DNA from: Ehretia macrophylla
Taxonomy: Eukaryota; Streptophyta; Magnoliopsida; Boraginales; Ehretiaceae
DNA: 64,000 nt
Assembly: GCA_037974665.1 (NCBI GenBank)
Contig: CM075770.1
Coordinates: 23,857,501-23,921,500, forward strand
Direction of reading: 5' to 3'
Of this stretch, positions 49,566-61,877 are shown piece by piece; position 1 is the first letter of the stretch, and each line of letters begins with the position of its first letter. The notes under the pieces were generated by a model, which saw only the letters and a program-made list of their open reading frames with translations, had not been told where the DNA came from and did not search any database. A program made the translations under genes and the position numbers.

Positions 49566-50125
49566 CTTTTCAAATTTTTTTTTCCCCGGTTAGGGTTGCC
49601 AAGATACTTTATCCACCACATTTCATTTACCGAATACCACGGCACCTTGGGCAAGACAACTTCGCTTCACGTAGAGGCTGGGCCCGCAAACCGAGGGCGT
49701 AGGGCTTGTTACCAGGACTCTGTCGCCTCGATGCCCATAACTTTTGATCCGTATGGAGCTACGCATCGCACAACATACCCTTGCAAGGCTCTCCGAGAGC
49801 TCTCTGATGGGGGCAACAAGCCTGCTCAGCTGTGCCCATTTTTGGAGCCCAAAATTGAACGTTTTCATCATTTTCGGGCAACTTTTCTTCTTTTGTTCTA
49901 TTTTTCCGTCCTGGATCGTACGTCATGAGCTGTTAAAAAGACTACAACCTAACTCGCGGGACATTAGAGGGCCCTATAATGCGTCAATATCACGTCTTGC
50001 GAGGATGCTAAATTGTAGAAGTGGATGGGTTGTCGTTAAGCCCTTTGGGCCTTCTGAATGGGCCATCTCTCTGGGCTGGGACTGTGAACCGTCAACACAT
50101 AAAGGAATTGTGCCCACAACATGAG

Positions 50126-50245
50126 GGGTGCGATCATACCAGCACTAATGCACCAGATCCCATCAGAACTCCGAAGTTAAACATGCTTGGGCGAGAGTAG
50201 TATTAGGATGGGTGACCCTCTAGGAAGTCCTCGTGTTGCACCCCC
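50126..50245 (+). rRNA. 5S rRNA gene copy 40
   Basis: Six changes: G30A, G56A, G58A, C78T, C94T and G97A. The -1 base is G instead of C. Confidence 0.92.
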
Positions 50246-50777
50246 CTTTTTCAATTTTTTTTCCCTCGGTTAGGGTTGCCAAGATACTTTAACCACCACA
50301 TTTCTATTACCGAATCCCATGGTTCCTTGGGCATGACAACTTCGCTTCACGTAGAGGCTGGGCCCACAAACCGAGGGCGTGGGGCTTGTGACCATGTCTC
50401 TGTCGCTCCGGTGCCTATAGCTTTTAATCTGTAAGGAGTTACGGGACGCACAGCATACCGTTGGAACGCTCTCCGAGAGCTCTACGACGTGGGTAGCAAA
50501 CCTACTCGGCTGCGGCCATTTTTGGAGCTCAAACTTGAACATTTTCATTAGTTTCGGGCCACTTTTCTTCTTTTGTTATGTTTTTCCGTCCTGCTTCGTA
50601 CGTTGTGAGCTGTTAAAAGGACGACAACCTAACTCACTGGATATCACGTCTTACGAGGATGCTGCGTTGTTAAAGCGGATGGGTTGTCGTTAAGCTCATT
50701 GGGCCTTTTGAATGGGCCATCTCTTTGGGCTGGGACAGTGAGCTGTCAACACAAAGGATTTGTGCCCTCAACATGAC

Positions 50778-50897
50778 AGGTGTGATCATACCAGCACTAA
50801 TGCACTGGATCCCATCAAAACTCCGACGTTAAGTATGCTTGGGTGAGAGTAGTACTAGGATGGGTGACCCCCTGAGAAGTCCTTGTGTTGCACCCCC
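50778..50897 (+). rRNA. 5S rRNA gene copy 41
   Basis: Ten changes, including G1A, C6T, C29T, A50C, C57T and G58A. The -27 box is shortened (ACACAAAGG). The spacer has a deletion near 50640 between repeated GATATC-like sequence. Confidence 0.92.
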
Positions 50898-51453
50898 CTT
50901 TTCTATTTTTTTTGACCCGGTTTGTGTTGCCAAGGTACTTTATCCACCACATTTCTATTACCGAATCCCACGGCACCTTGGGCAAGACAACTTCGCTTCA
51001 CGTAGAGGCTGGGCCCGCAAACCGAGGGCGTAAGGCTTCTGACCAGGTCTCCGTTGCTCCGGTGCCCATAACTTTTGATCCATATGGAGCACAGTGCACA
51101 GCATACCGTTGGAAAGCTCTCCGAGAGCTCTCTGACTGGGGCAGCAAGCCTGCTCAGCTGCGCCCATTTTTAGAGCCCAAAATCGAACGTTTTCATCATT
51201 TTTGGGCAACTTTTCTACTTTTGCACTGTTTTTTCATCCTGGATCGTACGTCGTGAGCTGTTAAAAGGACGACAACCTAACTCGCGGGACATTAGAGGGC
51301 CCTACAACGTGTCAATATCACGCCTTGCAAGGAAGCTACATTGTTGAAGTGGATGGGTTGTCGTTAAGCCCTTTGGGCCTTTTGAATGGGCCATCTCTCT
51401 GGGCTGGGACTGTGAACCGTCAACAAATAAAGGATTTGTGACCACAACATGAC

Positions 51454-51573
51454 GAGTACGATCATACCAGTACTAATTCCCCGGATACCATCAGAACTCC
51501 GAAGTTAAGCGTGCTTGGGCGAGAGTAGTACTAGGATGGGTGATCCCCTGGGAAGTCCTCGTGTTGCACCCCC
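51454..51573 (+). rRNA. 5S rRNA gene copy 42
   Basis: Changes cluster in the first 35 bases (G2A, G5A, C18T, G25T, A27C and an A in GGATACC); box A is consensus. Confidence 0.92.
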
Positions 51574-52079
51574 CATTTTCAATTTTTTTTGCCTCGGTTA
51601 GGGTTACCAAGATACTTTAACCACCACATTTCTATTACCGAATCCCATGGTACCTTGGGCAAGACAACATCGCTTCATGTAGAGGTTGGGCCCGCAAACC
51701 GAGGGCGTGGGGCTTGTGACCAGGTCTCTGTCGCTCCAGTGTCCATAACTTTTAATCTGTAAGGAGTTACGTGACGCACAGCATACCGTTGGAAAGTTCT
51801 CCGAGAGCTCAACGACGCGGGTAGCAAGCCTGCTTGGCTGCTGCCTTTTTTGGAGCTCAAAATCGAACATTTTCATCAGTCTTGGGCCACTTTTCTTTTT
51901 TTGTTCTATTTTTCTGTCTCGCTTCATACGTTGTAAGTTGTTAAAAGGACGGCAACCTAACTCACTGGATATGACAGGGCCCTACAATGCATCGATATCA
52001 CGTCTTACGAGCATGGTGCGTTGTTGAAGAGGATGGGTTGTCGTTAAGCCCATTGGGCGCTTTGAATGGGTCATCTCTC

Positions 52080-52150
52080 TGGGCTAGGACTGTGAACCGT
52101 CAACGCAAAGGATTTATGCCCTCAAACCGAGGGCGTAGGGCTTGTGACCA
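52080..52150 (+). pseudogene. 5S gene lost from this unit by deletion
   Basis: The upstream sequence GGATTTATGCCCTCAA joins directly to ACCGAGGGCGTAGGGC, which normally lies about 130 bp beyond a 5S 3' end. The whole 5S gene, its terminator and the leader are gone. The join lies in CTCAAACC near 52124, where both parents have CAA(A). Confidence 0.85.
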
Positions 52151-52561
52151 GGTCTCCGTCGCTCCGGTGCCCATAACTTTTGATCCGTATGGAGCTATGC
52201 AGGGCATAACATACCCTTGGAAAGCTCTCCGAGAGCTCTCTGACGAGGGCAGCAAGCCTGTTTAGCTGTGCCCATTTTTGGAGCCCAAAATTGAACGTTT
52301 TCATCATTTTTGGGCAACTTTTCTTCTTTTGTTCTGTTTTTCCATCCCGGATCGTACGTTGTGAGCTGTTAAAAGGACGACAACCTAACTCGCGGGACAT
52401 TAGAGGGCCCTACAACGCGTCGATATCACGTCTTGTGAGGATGCTACATTGTAGAAGTGGATGGGTTGTCGTTAAGCCATTTGGGCCTTTTGATTAGGCC
52501 ATATCTCTGGGCTGGGACTATGACCCATCAACACATAAAGGATTTGTGCCCACAACATGAC

Positions 52562-52681
52562 GGGTGCGATCATACCAGCATTAATGCACCGGATCCCATC
52601 AGAACTCTGAAGTTAAGCGTGCCTAGGCGAGAGTAGTATTAGGATGGGTTACCCTATTGGAAGTCCTAGTGTTGCACCCCC
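52562..52681 (+). rRNA. 5S rRNA gene copy 43
   Basis: Ten changes, including T62C, G64A, C78T, G89T, C94T, C95A and C107A; box C is damaged. Confidence 0.9.
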
Positions 52682-53241
52682 CCTTTTCAATTTTTTTTTC
52701 ACCCGGTTAGGGTTGCCATGATACTTTAACCACCACATTTCTATTACCGAATCCCATGGTTCCTTGGGCAAGACAACTTCGCTTCACGTAGAGGCTGGGT
52801 CCGCAAACCGAGAGCATTGGGCTTGTGACCAGGTCTTTGTCACTCCGGTGCCCATAACTTTTAATCCGTAAGGAGTTACGCAATGAACAACATACCATTG
52901 GAATGCTCTCCGAGAGCTCTACAACGTGGGTAGCAAGCTTGCTCGGCTACGGCCCTTTTTGGAGCTCAAAATCGAATGTTTTCATCAGTTTTTGTGCCAC
53001 TTTTCTTCTTTTGTTATGTATTTTCATCCCGCATCGTATGTTGTGAGATGTTAAAAGGATGACAACCTAACTCGCGGGATATGATAGGGCCCTACAACGC
53101 GTCAATATCACGTCTTACGATGATGCTGTGTTGTTGAAGGATGTGGGATATCGTTAAGCTCATTGGGCCATTTGAATGGGCCATCTCTCTGGGCTGGGAT
53201 AGTGAACTATCAACACAAAGGATTTGTGCCCTCAATATGAC

Positions 53242-53361
53242 GGGTGCGATCATACCAGCACTAATGCACTGGATCCCATAAAAACTCCGAAGTTAAGCAG
53301 GCTTGGGCGAGAGTAGTACTAGGATGGGAGACCCCCTGGGAAGTCCTCGTGTTGTACCCCC
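53242..53361 (+). rRNA. 5S rRNA gene copy 44
   Basis: Seven changes: C29T, C39A, G41A, G58A, T59G, T88A and C114T. The -27 box is shortened (ACACAAAGG). Confidence 0.92.
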
Positions 53362-53917
53362 CTTTTCAATTGTTTTTGCCCCGGTTTGGGTTGCCAAGAT
53401 ACTTTATCCACCACATTTCTATAACTGAATCCCACGGCACCTTGGGCAAGACAACTTCGCTTCATGTAGAGATTGGGCCTGCAAATCGAGGGCGTAGGGC
53501 TTGTGACCTGGTGTCCATCGCTTTGGTGCCCATAACTTTTGATCCGTATGGAGCCCAGCGCACAGCATACCGTTGGAAAGCTCTCCGAGAGCTCTCTAAC
53601 GGGGGCAGCAAGCCTGCTCATCTGTGCCCCTTTTTGGAGCCCAAAATCGAACGTTTTTATCATTTTCGGGCAACTTTTATGCTTTTGCACTATTTTTCCG
53701 TCCCGGATCGTACGTCATAAGCTATTAAAGGGACGACAACCTAACTCATAGGATATTAGAGGGCCCTACAACGCGTCGATATCACGCCTTGCGAGGAAGC
53801 TACATTATTGAAGTGGACGGGTTGTCGTTAAGCACTTTGGGCCTTTTGAATGGGCCATCTCTCTGGGCTGGGATTGTGAATCGTCAACACATAAAGGATT
53901 TGTGCCCACAACATGAT

Positions 53918-54037
53918 GGGTGCGATCATACCAGTACTAATGCCCCGGATCCCATCAGAACTCCGAAGTTAAGTGTGCTTGGGCGAGAGTAGTACAAAGA
54001 TGGGTGACCCCTTGGGATGTCCTCGTGTTGCACCCCC
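53918..54037 (+). rRNA. 5S rRNA gene copy 45
   Basis: Seven changes: C18T, A27C, C57T, T79A, G81A, C95T and A101T. Confidence 0.92.
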
Positions 54038-54564
54038 CATTTTCAAATTATTTTGCCCCGGTTAGGGTTGCCAAGATACTTTAACAACCACATTTCTCTT
54101 TCCCAATACCACGGCACCCTGGGCAAGGCAACTTCACTTCACGTAGAATCTGGGCCCACAAACCGAGGGCGTGGGGCTTATGACCAGGTCTCCGTCGCTC
54201 CAGTGGCCATAACTTTTGATCTGTAAGGAGTTACGCGGCACACAATATACCGTTGGAAAGCTCTTCGAGAGCTCTACGACGAGGGCAGCAAGCTTGCTCG
54301 GCTTGGCCCATTTTTGGAGTCCAAAATCGATTGTTTTCATTAGTTTTGGGCCACTTTTATTCTTCTGCTCTGTTAAAAGGACGACAACCTAACTCGCGGG
54401 ACATTAGAGGGCCTTACAATGCATCGATATCACGTCTTGCGAGGATGCTGCGTTGTTGAAGTGGATGGGTTGTCGTTAAGCCCTTTGGGCCTTTTGAATC
54501 AGCCATCTCTCTGGGCTGGGACTGTGTACATCAAAACTTAAAGGATTTGTGCCCACAACATGAC

Positions 54565-54684
54565 GGGTGCGATCATACCAGCACTAATGCACTGGATCCC
54601 ATAAGAACTCTGAAGTTAAGTGTGCTTGGACGAGAGTAGTACTAGGATGGGTGACCCCCTAGGAAGTCCTCGTGTTGCACCCCC
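54565..54684 (+). rRNA. 5S rRNA gene copy 46
   Basis: Six changes: C29T, C39A, C47T, C57T, G66A and G97A. The spacer has lost about 31 bp near 54371, and the -27 box reads CTTAAAGG. Confidence 0.92.
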
Positions 54685-55244
54685 CCTTTTCAATTTTTTT
54701 TGCCCCGGTTAGGGTTGCCAAGATACTTTATCCACCACATTTCTCTTTTCGAATCCCACGGCACCCTGGGCAAGACATCTTCGCTTCACGTAGTGGCTGG
54801 GCCCGCAAACTGAGGGCGTGGGGCTTGTGACCAGGTCTCCGTTGCTCCGGTGCCCATAACTTTTAATCCGTAAGGAGTTTTACAACGCATCACATACTTT
54901 TGGAAAACTCTCCGAGAGCACTACGACGGGGGAAACAAGCCTGCTCAACTGTGCTTGTTTTTGGAGCCCAAAATTGAAGGTTTTCATCAGTTTCGGGCCA
55001 CTTTTCTTCTTTTGCTCCATTTTTCCATACCGGATCGTACATAGTGAGCTGTTAAAAGGATGACAACCTAAATCGCTGGATATTACAAGGCCCTACAATG
55101 CGTCGATATTATATATTATGAGGATGCTGCATTGTTGAAGCGGATGGGTTGTTGTTAGTACCATTGGGCCTTTTCAATGGGCCATCTCACTGGGCTGGGA
55201 ATGTGAACCGTCAACACATAAAGGATTTGTGCCCTCAACAAGAC

Positions 55245-55364
55245 AGGTGCGATCATACTAGCACTAATGCACCGGATCCTATTAGAACTCCGAAGTTAAG
55301 TGTGCTTGGGCGAGAGTAGTACTAGGATGGGTGACCCCCTGGGAATTCCTCATGTTGCACCCCC
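55245..55364 (+). rRNA. 5S rRNA gene copy 47
   Basis: Seven changes: G1A, C15T, C36T, C39T, C57T, G102T and G108A. Boxes A and C are otherwise consensus. Confidence 0.92.
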
Positions 55365-55923
55365 CTTTTCTATTTTTTTTGCCCCGATTAGGGTTGCCAA
55401 GATACATTATCCACCACATTTCTATTACCGAATCCCACAGCACCTTGGGAAAGACAACTTCGCTTCACGTAGAGGCTGGGCCCGCAAACCGAGGGCGTGG
55501 GGCATGTGACCAAGTCTGCGTCGCTCCGGTGCCCATAACATTTAATCCGTAAGGAGTTACACAACGCATAGCATACCGTTGGAAAGCTCTCCGAGAGCTC
55601 TATGACGGGAGCAAAAAGCCTGCACAGCTGAGCCAATTTTCAGAGCTCAAAATCGAACGTTTTCATCTGTTTCGGGCAACTTTTCTTCTTTTGCTCTATT
55701 TTTCCATCGTGGATCGTACGTTGTGACCTGTTAAAAGGACAACAACCTAACTCACGTGATATCACAGGGCCCTACAATGCATCGATATTACTTATTACGA
55801 GGATACTGCGTTGTTGAAGTGGATGGGTTGTCGTTAGGCCCATTGGGCGTTTTCAATGGGCCATCTCTCCGGGCCGGGACTGTGAACCGTCAACACATAA
55901 AGAATTTGTGCCCTCAACATGAC

Positions 55924-56043
55924 GAGTGCGATCATACCAGCACTAATGCACCGGATCCTTTTAGAACTCCGAAGTTAAGCGTGCTTGGGCGAGAGTAGTA
56001 CTAGGAAGGGTGACCCCCTGGGAAGTCCTCGTGTTGCACCCCC
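55924..56043 (+). rRNA. 5S rRNA gene copy 48, well preserved
   Basis: Five changes: G2A, C36T, A37T, C39T and T84A. Confidence 0.93.
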
Positions 56044-56603
56044 CTTTTCTATTTTTTTTTGCCCCGGTTAGGGTTGCCAAGATACTTTATCCACCACATT
56101 TCTATTACCGAATCCCCCGGCAGCTTGGGCAAGAAAACTTCGCCTCACGTAGAGGCTGGGCTTGCGAACTGAGGGGGTAGGGCTTTTGACCAGGTCTCTG
56201 TCGTTCTGGTGCCCAGAACTTTTGATCCATAAGGAGTTACGCGGCGCACAGCATACCGTTGGAAAGCTCTCCGAGAGCTATATGACGAGGGGAACAACCC
56301 TGCTCGGTTGCGCCCATTTTTGGAGCCCAAAATCGAACGTTTTCATAAGTTTCGGGCCATTTTTCTTATTTTGCTCTGTCTTTCCGTCCTGAATCATACG
56401 TCGTGTGTTGTTAAAAGGACGACAACCTTACTTGCGGGACATTAGAGGGCCCTACAAACTGTCGAGATCACATCCGGCGAGGATGCTGCGTTGTTGAAGT
56501 GGATGGGTTGTCGTTAAGCCCTTTGGGCCTTTTAAATAGGCCATCTGTCAGGGCTGGGATGGTGAACCGTCAACACATAAAGGATTTGTGCCATCAACAT
56601 GAC

Positions 56604-56722
56604 GGTTGCGATCATATCAGCACTAATGCACCGTAACCCACCAAAACTCCGAAGTTAAGCGTGCTTGGGCGAAAGTCGTACTAGGATTGGTGACCCCGGG
56701 GAAGTCCTCGTGTTGCACCCCC
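56604..56722 (+). rRNA. 5S rRNA gene copy 49, diverged
   Basis: About ten changes, including G3T, C14T, G31T, T33A, T38C and A74C, plus one base missing near nt 95. Confidence 0.9.
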
Positions 56723-57281
56723 CTTTTCAATTTTTTTTGCCCCGGTTAGGGTTGCCAAGATTCTTTATCCACCACATTTCTATTACCAAATCCCACAGCT
56801 TCTTGGGCAAGACAACTTCGCTTCACGTAGAAGCTGGGCCCGCAAACCGAGAGCGTAGGGCTTGTGACTAGGTCTCCGTCGCTCCGGTGCCCATAACTTT
56901 TGATCTGTAAGGAGTTACGTGGCACACAACATACCATTGGAAAGCTCTCCCATAGCTCTACGACGAGGGCGGCAAGCTTTCTCTGTTGCACCCATTTTTG
57001 GATCCCAAAATTGGATGTTTTCATCAGTTTCGGGCCACTTTTATTCTTTTGCTATGTTTTTCCGTCCTGGATCGTCCGTCATGAGCTGTTAAAAGGACGA
57101 CAACCTAACTCGTGGGACATTAGAGGGCCCTACAGTGCGTTGATATCACGTCTTGCGAGGATGCTGCGTTGTTGAAGTGGATGGGTTGTCGTTAAGCCCT
57201 ATGAGCCTTTTGAATAGGCCATCTCTCTGGGCTGGGACTGTGAACCGTCAACACATAAAGGATTTGTGCCTACAACATGAC

Positions 57282-57401
57282 GGGTGTGATCATACCAGCA
57301 CTAATGAACCAGATTCCATCAGAACTCTGAAGTTAAGCGTGCTTGGGCGAGAGTAGTATTAGGATGGGTGACTCTCTGGGAAGTCCTCGTGTTGCACCCC
57401 C
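57282..57401 (+). rRNA. 5S rRNA gene copy 50
   Basis: Eight changes: C6T, C26A, G30A, C34T, C47T, C78T, C92T and C94T. Confidence 0.92.
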
Positions 57402-57961
57402 GCTTTTCAATTTTTTTTGCTCCAGTTAGGGTTGCCAAGATACTTTATCCACCACATTTCTATTATTGAATCCCACAGCATCTTGGGCAAGACAACTTCG
57501 CTTCACGTAGAGGCTAGGCCCGCAAACCTAGGGCGTAGGGCTTGTGACCAGGTTTCCGTCGCTCCGGTACCCATAACTTTTGTTCCGTTAGGAGTTACGC
57601 GGCACACAGCATACCATTGGAAAGCTCTCCTAGAGCTCTACAACGGGGGCAGCAAGCCTACTTGGCTGCGCCCATTTTTGGAGCCCAAAATCAAATGTTT
57701 TCTTCAGTTTCGGGCTACTTTTATTCTTTTGCTCTATTTTTTCATCCCGGATTGTGCGTCGTGAGCTGTTAAAAGGATGAAAACCTAACTCACGGGACAT
57801 TGGAGGGCCCTACAATGCGTCGATATCACGTCTTGCAAGGATGCTCCGTTGTTGAAGTGGATGGGTTGTCGTTAAGCCCTTTGGGCCTTTTGAATGGGCC
57901 ATCTGTCTAGGCTGGGACTGTGAACTATCAACACATAAAGGATTTGTGCCCACAACATGAT

Positions 57962-58081
57962 GGGTGCGATCATACCAGTACTAATGCACCGGATACCATA
58001 AGAACTCTAAAGTTAAGCGTGCTTGGGTGAGAGTAATACTAGGATGGGTGACCCCTTGGGAAGTCCTCGTATTGCACCCCC
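57962..58081 (+). rRNA. 5S rRNA gene copy 51
   Basis: Nine changes, including C18T, C39A, C47T, G48A, C67T, G75A, C95T and G110A. Confidence 0.92.
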
Positions 58082-58558
58082 CATTTTAAATTTTTTTTCC
58101 CCGGTTAGGGTTGCCAAGATACTTTATCCACCACATTTATATTTCCGAATCCCACGTCCCCATGGGCAAGACAACTTCGCTTCACGTAGAGGCTGGGCCC
58201 GCAAACCGAGGGAATTCGAAAGCTCTCCGAGAGCTCTACGGCAAGGGCAACAAGCCTGCTCGGCTGCGCTTGTTTTCGGAGCCCAAAATCGAACGTTTTC
58301 ATCAGATTTTGGCCATTTTCTTCTTTTGCTCTATTTTCGGGTCACGGATCGTACATCGTGAGCTGTTAAAAGGAAGAAAACCTAACTCGCAGGATATTAT
58401 ACGGCCCTACAACGCGTTGATATCACGTCTTACGAGGATGCTGCGTTGTTCAAGGGAATGGGTTGTCGTTAAGCCCATTGGGCATTTTGAATGGGCCATT
58501 TCTCTGGGCTAGGACTATGAACCGTCAACACATAAAGGAATTGTGCCCTCAACGTGAC

Positions 58559-58678
58559 GGGTGCGATCATACCAGCACTAATACATCAGATCCCATCAGA
58601 ACTCCGAAGTTAAGCGTGCTTGGGCGAGAGTAGTATTAGGATAGGTGACCCCCTGGGAAGTCCTCATGTTCCACCCCC
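58559..58678 (+). rRNA. 5S rRNA gene copy 52
   Basis: Seven changes: G25A, C28T, G30A, C78T, G85A, G108A and G113C. The preceding spacer lacks about 82 bp at 58211, where GAGGG joins AATTCGAAAGCTC. Confidence 0.92.
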
Positions 58679-59237
58679 CTTTTCTATTTTTTTTGCCCTG
58701 GTTAGGGTTGCCAAGATACTTTATCTACCACAATTCTATTACCGAATCCCACGGCACCTTCGGCAAGAAAACTTCGCTTCACGTAAAGGCTGGACCTGCA
58801 AACTGAGGAAATAGGTCTTGTGACCTGGTCTCCGTCGCTCCGGTGCCCATAACTTTTGATCCGTAAGGAGTTACGCGGCGCACAGCATACTGTTGGAAAG
58901 CTCTCCGAGTGCTCTACGAAGGGGGCAGCCAGTTGCTCGGCTGTGCCCAATTTTTGGAGCCCAAAATTGAATGTTTTCAACAATTTCGGGCCATTTTTCT
59001 TCTTTTGCTCTGTCTTTTCATCCCGAATCATGCGTCGTGTGCTGTTAAGAGGACGACAACCTAACTTGCGGGACAGTAGAGGGCCCTATAAAGTGTCGAT
59101 GTGACGTCTTGCAAGGATGCTGCGTTATTGAAGTGGATGGGTTGTCATTAAGCCCTTTGGGCCTTTTCAATGGGCTATCTCTCAGGGCTGCGACTGTGAA
59201 CTATCAACACATAAAGGATTTGTGCCCTCAACATGAC

Positions 59238-59356
59238 GGGTGCGATCATACCAGCACTAATGCACCGGATCCCATCAGAACTCCGAAGTTAGCGTGCTTG
59301 GGCGAAAGTAGTACTAGGATTGGTGACGCCATAAGAAGTCCTCGTGTTGCACCCCC
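59238..59356 (+). rRNA. 5S rRNA gene copy 53
   Basis: The 5' 50 bases are consensus. Box A has lost one A (GTTAGCG), and G70A, G85T, C92G, C95A, G97A and G98A follow. Confidence 0.91.
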
Positions 59357-59885
59357 ATTTTCAATTTTTTTTGCCCCGGTTAGGGTTGCCAAGATTCTTT
59401 ATCCACCACATTTCTATTACTGAATCCCACGGCACCTTGGGCTAGACAACTTCACTTCACGTAGAGGCTGGGCCCGCAAACCGAGGGCGTAGGGCTTATG
59501 ACCAGGTCTCCGTTTCTTCGGTGCCCATAACTTTTGATCCGTAAGGAGTTATGCGGCGCACAACATACTGTTGGAAAGCTCTCCGAAAGCTCTACAACAG
59601 GGGTAGCAAGCTTGCTCTACTACGCTCTTCTTTGGACCCCAAATTCAAACGTTTTCATCAGTTTCGTGCCATGTTTCTTCTTTTGCTCGGTTTTTTCATC
59701 CCGAATCGTACGTCGTGAGCTGTTAAAAGGATGACAACCATGCGTCAAAATCACATCTTACAAGGATGCTACTTGTCAAAGTGGATGGGTTATCGTTAAG
59801 CCATTTGGGCCTTTTGACTGGGCCATCTCTCTGGGCTGGGACTGTGAACTGTCAACACATAAAGGAATTGTGCCCTCAACATGAC

Positions 59886-60005
59886 GGGTGCGATCATACA
59901 AGCTCTAATGCACCGGATCCTATCAGAACTCCGAAATTAAGCGTGCTTGAGCGAGAGTAGCACTAGGATGGGTGATCCCTTGAGAAGTCCTCGTGTTGCA
60001 CCCCC
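59886..60005 (+). rRNA. 5S rRNA gene copy 54
   Basis: Nine changes, including C15A, A19T, C36T, G51A, G65A, T76C and C91T. About 31 bp of the spacer are missing near 59738. Confidence 0.92.
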
Positions 60006-60537
60006 CTTTTCTATTTTTTTTTTGCCCCGGTTAGGGTTGCCAGGATGCTTTATCCACCACATTTCTATTATCGAATCCCACGGGACCTTGGGCAAGACAA
60101 CTTCGCTTCACGTAGAGGCTGGGCCTGCAAACCTAGGGCGTAGGGCTTGTGACCAAGGCTCCGTCGGTCCGGTGCCCATAACTTTTCATCCGTAAGGACT
60201 TACACGATGCACAGCATACCGTTGGAAAGCTCTCTGAGAGCTCTACGACGGGGGCAACAAGCTTGCTCGGCTACGCCCGTTTTTGGTGCCCAAAATTGAA
60301 CGTTTTCATCAGTTTTAGTCCATTTTTTTACTTTTGGTCCATTTTTCTGTCCCGGATCGTACGTGGTCAGCTATTAAAAGGACGACAACCTAACTCGCGC
60401 GACATTAGAGGGCCTTACAGCGCATCGATATCACGTCTTGTGAGCATGCTGTGTTGTTGAAGCGGATGGGTTGTCGTTAAGCCTATTGGGCCTTTTCAAT
60501 GGGCCATCTCTCTAGGCTGGGACTGTGAATCATCAAC

Positions 60538-60639
60538 ACTAATGCACCGGATCCCATCTGAACTCTGAAGTTAAGTGTGCTTTTGCGAGAGTAGTACTAG
60601 GATTGGGGACCCCTTGAGAAGTCTTCGTGTTGCACCCCC
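60538..60639 (+). pseudogene. 5S rRNA copy 55, 5' end missing
   Basis: CATCAACAC of the upstream spacer joins directly to TAATGCACCGG, so the promoter box and roughly the first 18 bases of 5S are gone. The join lies in repeated CAC (CAACAC before, CAGCAC inside 5S). The remaining part also has TTTGCG at nt 62-67 and GATTGGGGACC in box C. Confidence 0.88.
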
Positions 60640-61197
60640 CTTTTCAATTTTTTTGCCCCGGTTAGGGTTGCCAAGATTCTTTATCCACCACATTTCTATT
60701 ACCGAATCCCACGGCACCTTGGGCAAGACAACTTCGCTTCACGTAGAGGCTGGGCATGCAAACCGAGGGCGTAGGGCTTGTGACCATGGCTCCGTCGCTT
60801 CGGTGCCCATAACTTTTGATCCGTAAGTAGTTATGCGATGCACAGCATACCATTGGAAAGCTCTCCAAGAGCTCTACAACGTGGGTAGCAAGCCTGCTTG
60901 GCTACGCCCATTTTTGGTGCCAAAAATAGAATGTTTTCATCAGTTTTAGGCACCTTTTCTACTTTTGCTCTGTTTTTCTATCCTGGATCGTATGTCGTCA
61001 GCTGTTAAAAGGACGACAACCTAAATCGCACGACATTAGAGGGCCCTGCAACACTTCGATATCACGTCTTGTGAGCATGCTTTGTTGTTAAAGCGGATGG
61101 GTTGTCATTAAGCCCATTGGGCCTTTTTAACGGGCCGTCTCTCTAGGCTGGGACTGTGAATCGTCAACCTATAATGGATTTGTGCCCTCAACATGAC

Positions 61198-61317
61198 GGG
61201 TGCGATCATACCAGCACTAATGCACCGGATCCCATCAGTACTCTGAAGTTAAGCGTGCTTGGGTGAGAGTAGTACTACGATGGGTAACCCCTTGGGAAGT
61301 CCTCGTGTTGCACCCCC
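61198..61317 (+). rRNA. 5S rRNA gene copy 56
   Basis: Six changes: A42T, C47T, C67T, G81C, G89A and C95T. The 5' 41 bases are consensus. Confidence 0.92.
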
Positions 61318-61877
61318 CTTTTCAATTTTTTTTGCCCCGGTTAGAGTTGCCAAGATTCTTTATCCACCATATATCTATTATCAAATCCCACTGCACCTTA
61401 GGCAAGACAACATCGCTTCACGTAGAGGCTGGGCCCGCAAACCGAGGGCGTAGGGCTTGTGACTAGGTCTCCGTCGCTCCGGTGCCCATTACTTTTTTTT
61501 TTGTAAGGAGTTACATGGCGCAAAACATACCGTTGGAAAGCTCTCCGAGAGCTCTACGACTGGGGCAGCAAGCCTGCTTTGCTGCGCCCTTTTTTGGAGC
61601 CAAAAATTGAACGTTTTCATCAATTTCAAGGCACTTTTCTGCTTTTGCTCTGTCTTTCCATCCCGGATCGTACGTCGTGAGTTGTTAAAAGAATGACAAC
61701 CTAACTCGCGGGACATTAGAGGGCCCTACAACGCATTGATATCACGTCTTGCGCGGATGTTGCGTTGTTGAAGTGCATGGGTTGTCGTTAAGCCCTTTGG
61801 GCCATTTGAATGGGCCATATGTCTGGGCTGGGACTGTGAACCGTCAACACATAAAGGATTTGTTCCCACAACATGAC

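Larger units (their letters stand above)
46700..54100 (+). repeat. Two-unit (about 1.36 kb) higher-order pattern in A3
   Basis: Two unit types roughly alternate. One has GAGCTCTCTGACGG after the palindrome (47764, 49125, 49795, 51126, 52233; variant at 53589) and usually a GTATGGAGC form of the GTAAGGAGT motif. The other has GGAGCTCAAAATC in place of GGAGCCCAAAATC (47113, 48487, 51851, 52960; variant at 50525) and usually a preceding GACGTGGG or similar. Repeat distance is 1330-1370 bp where no deletion intervenes. Confidence 0.65.
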
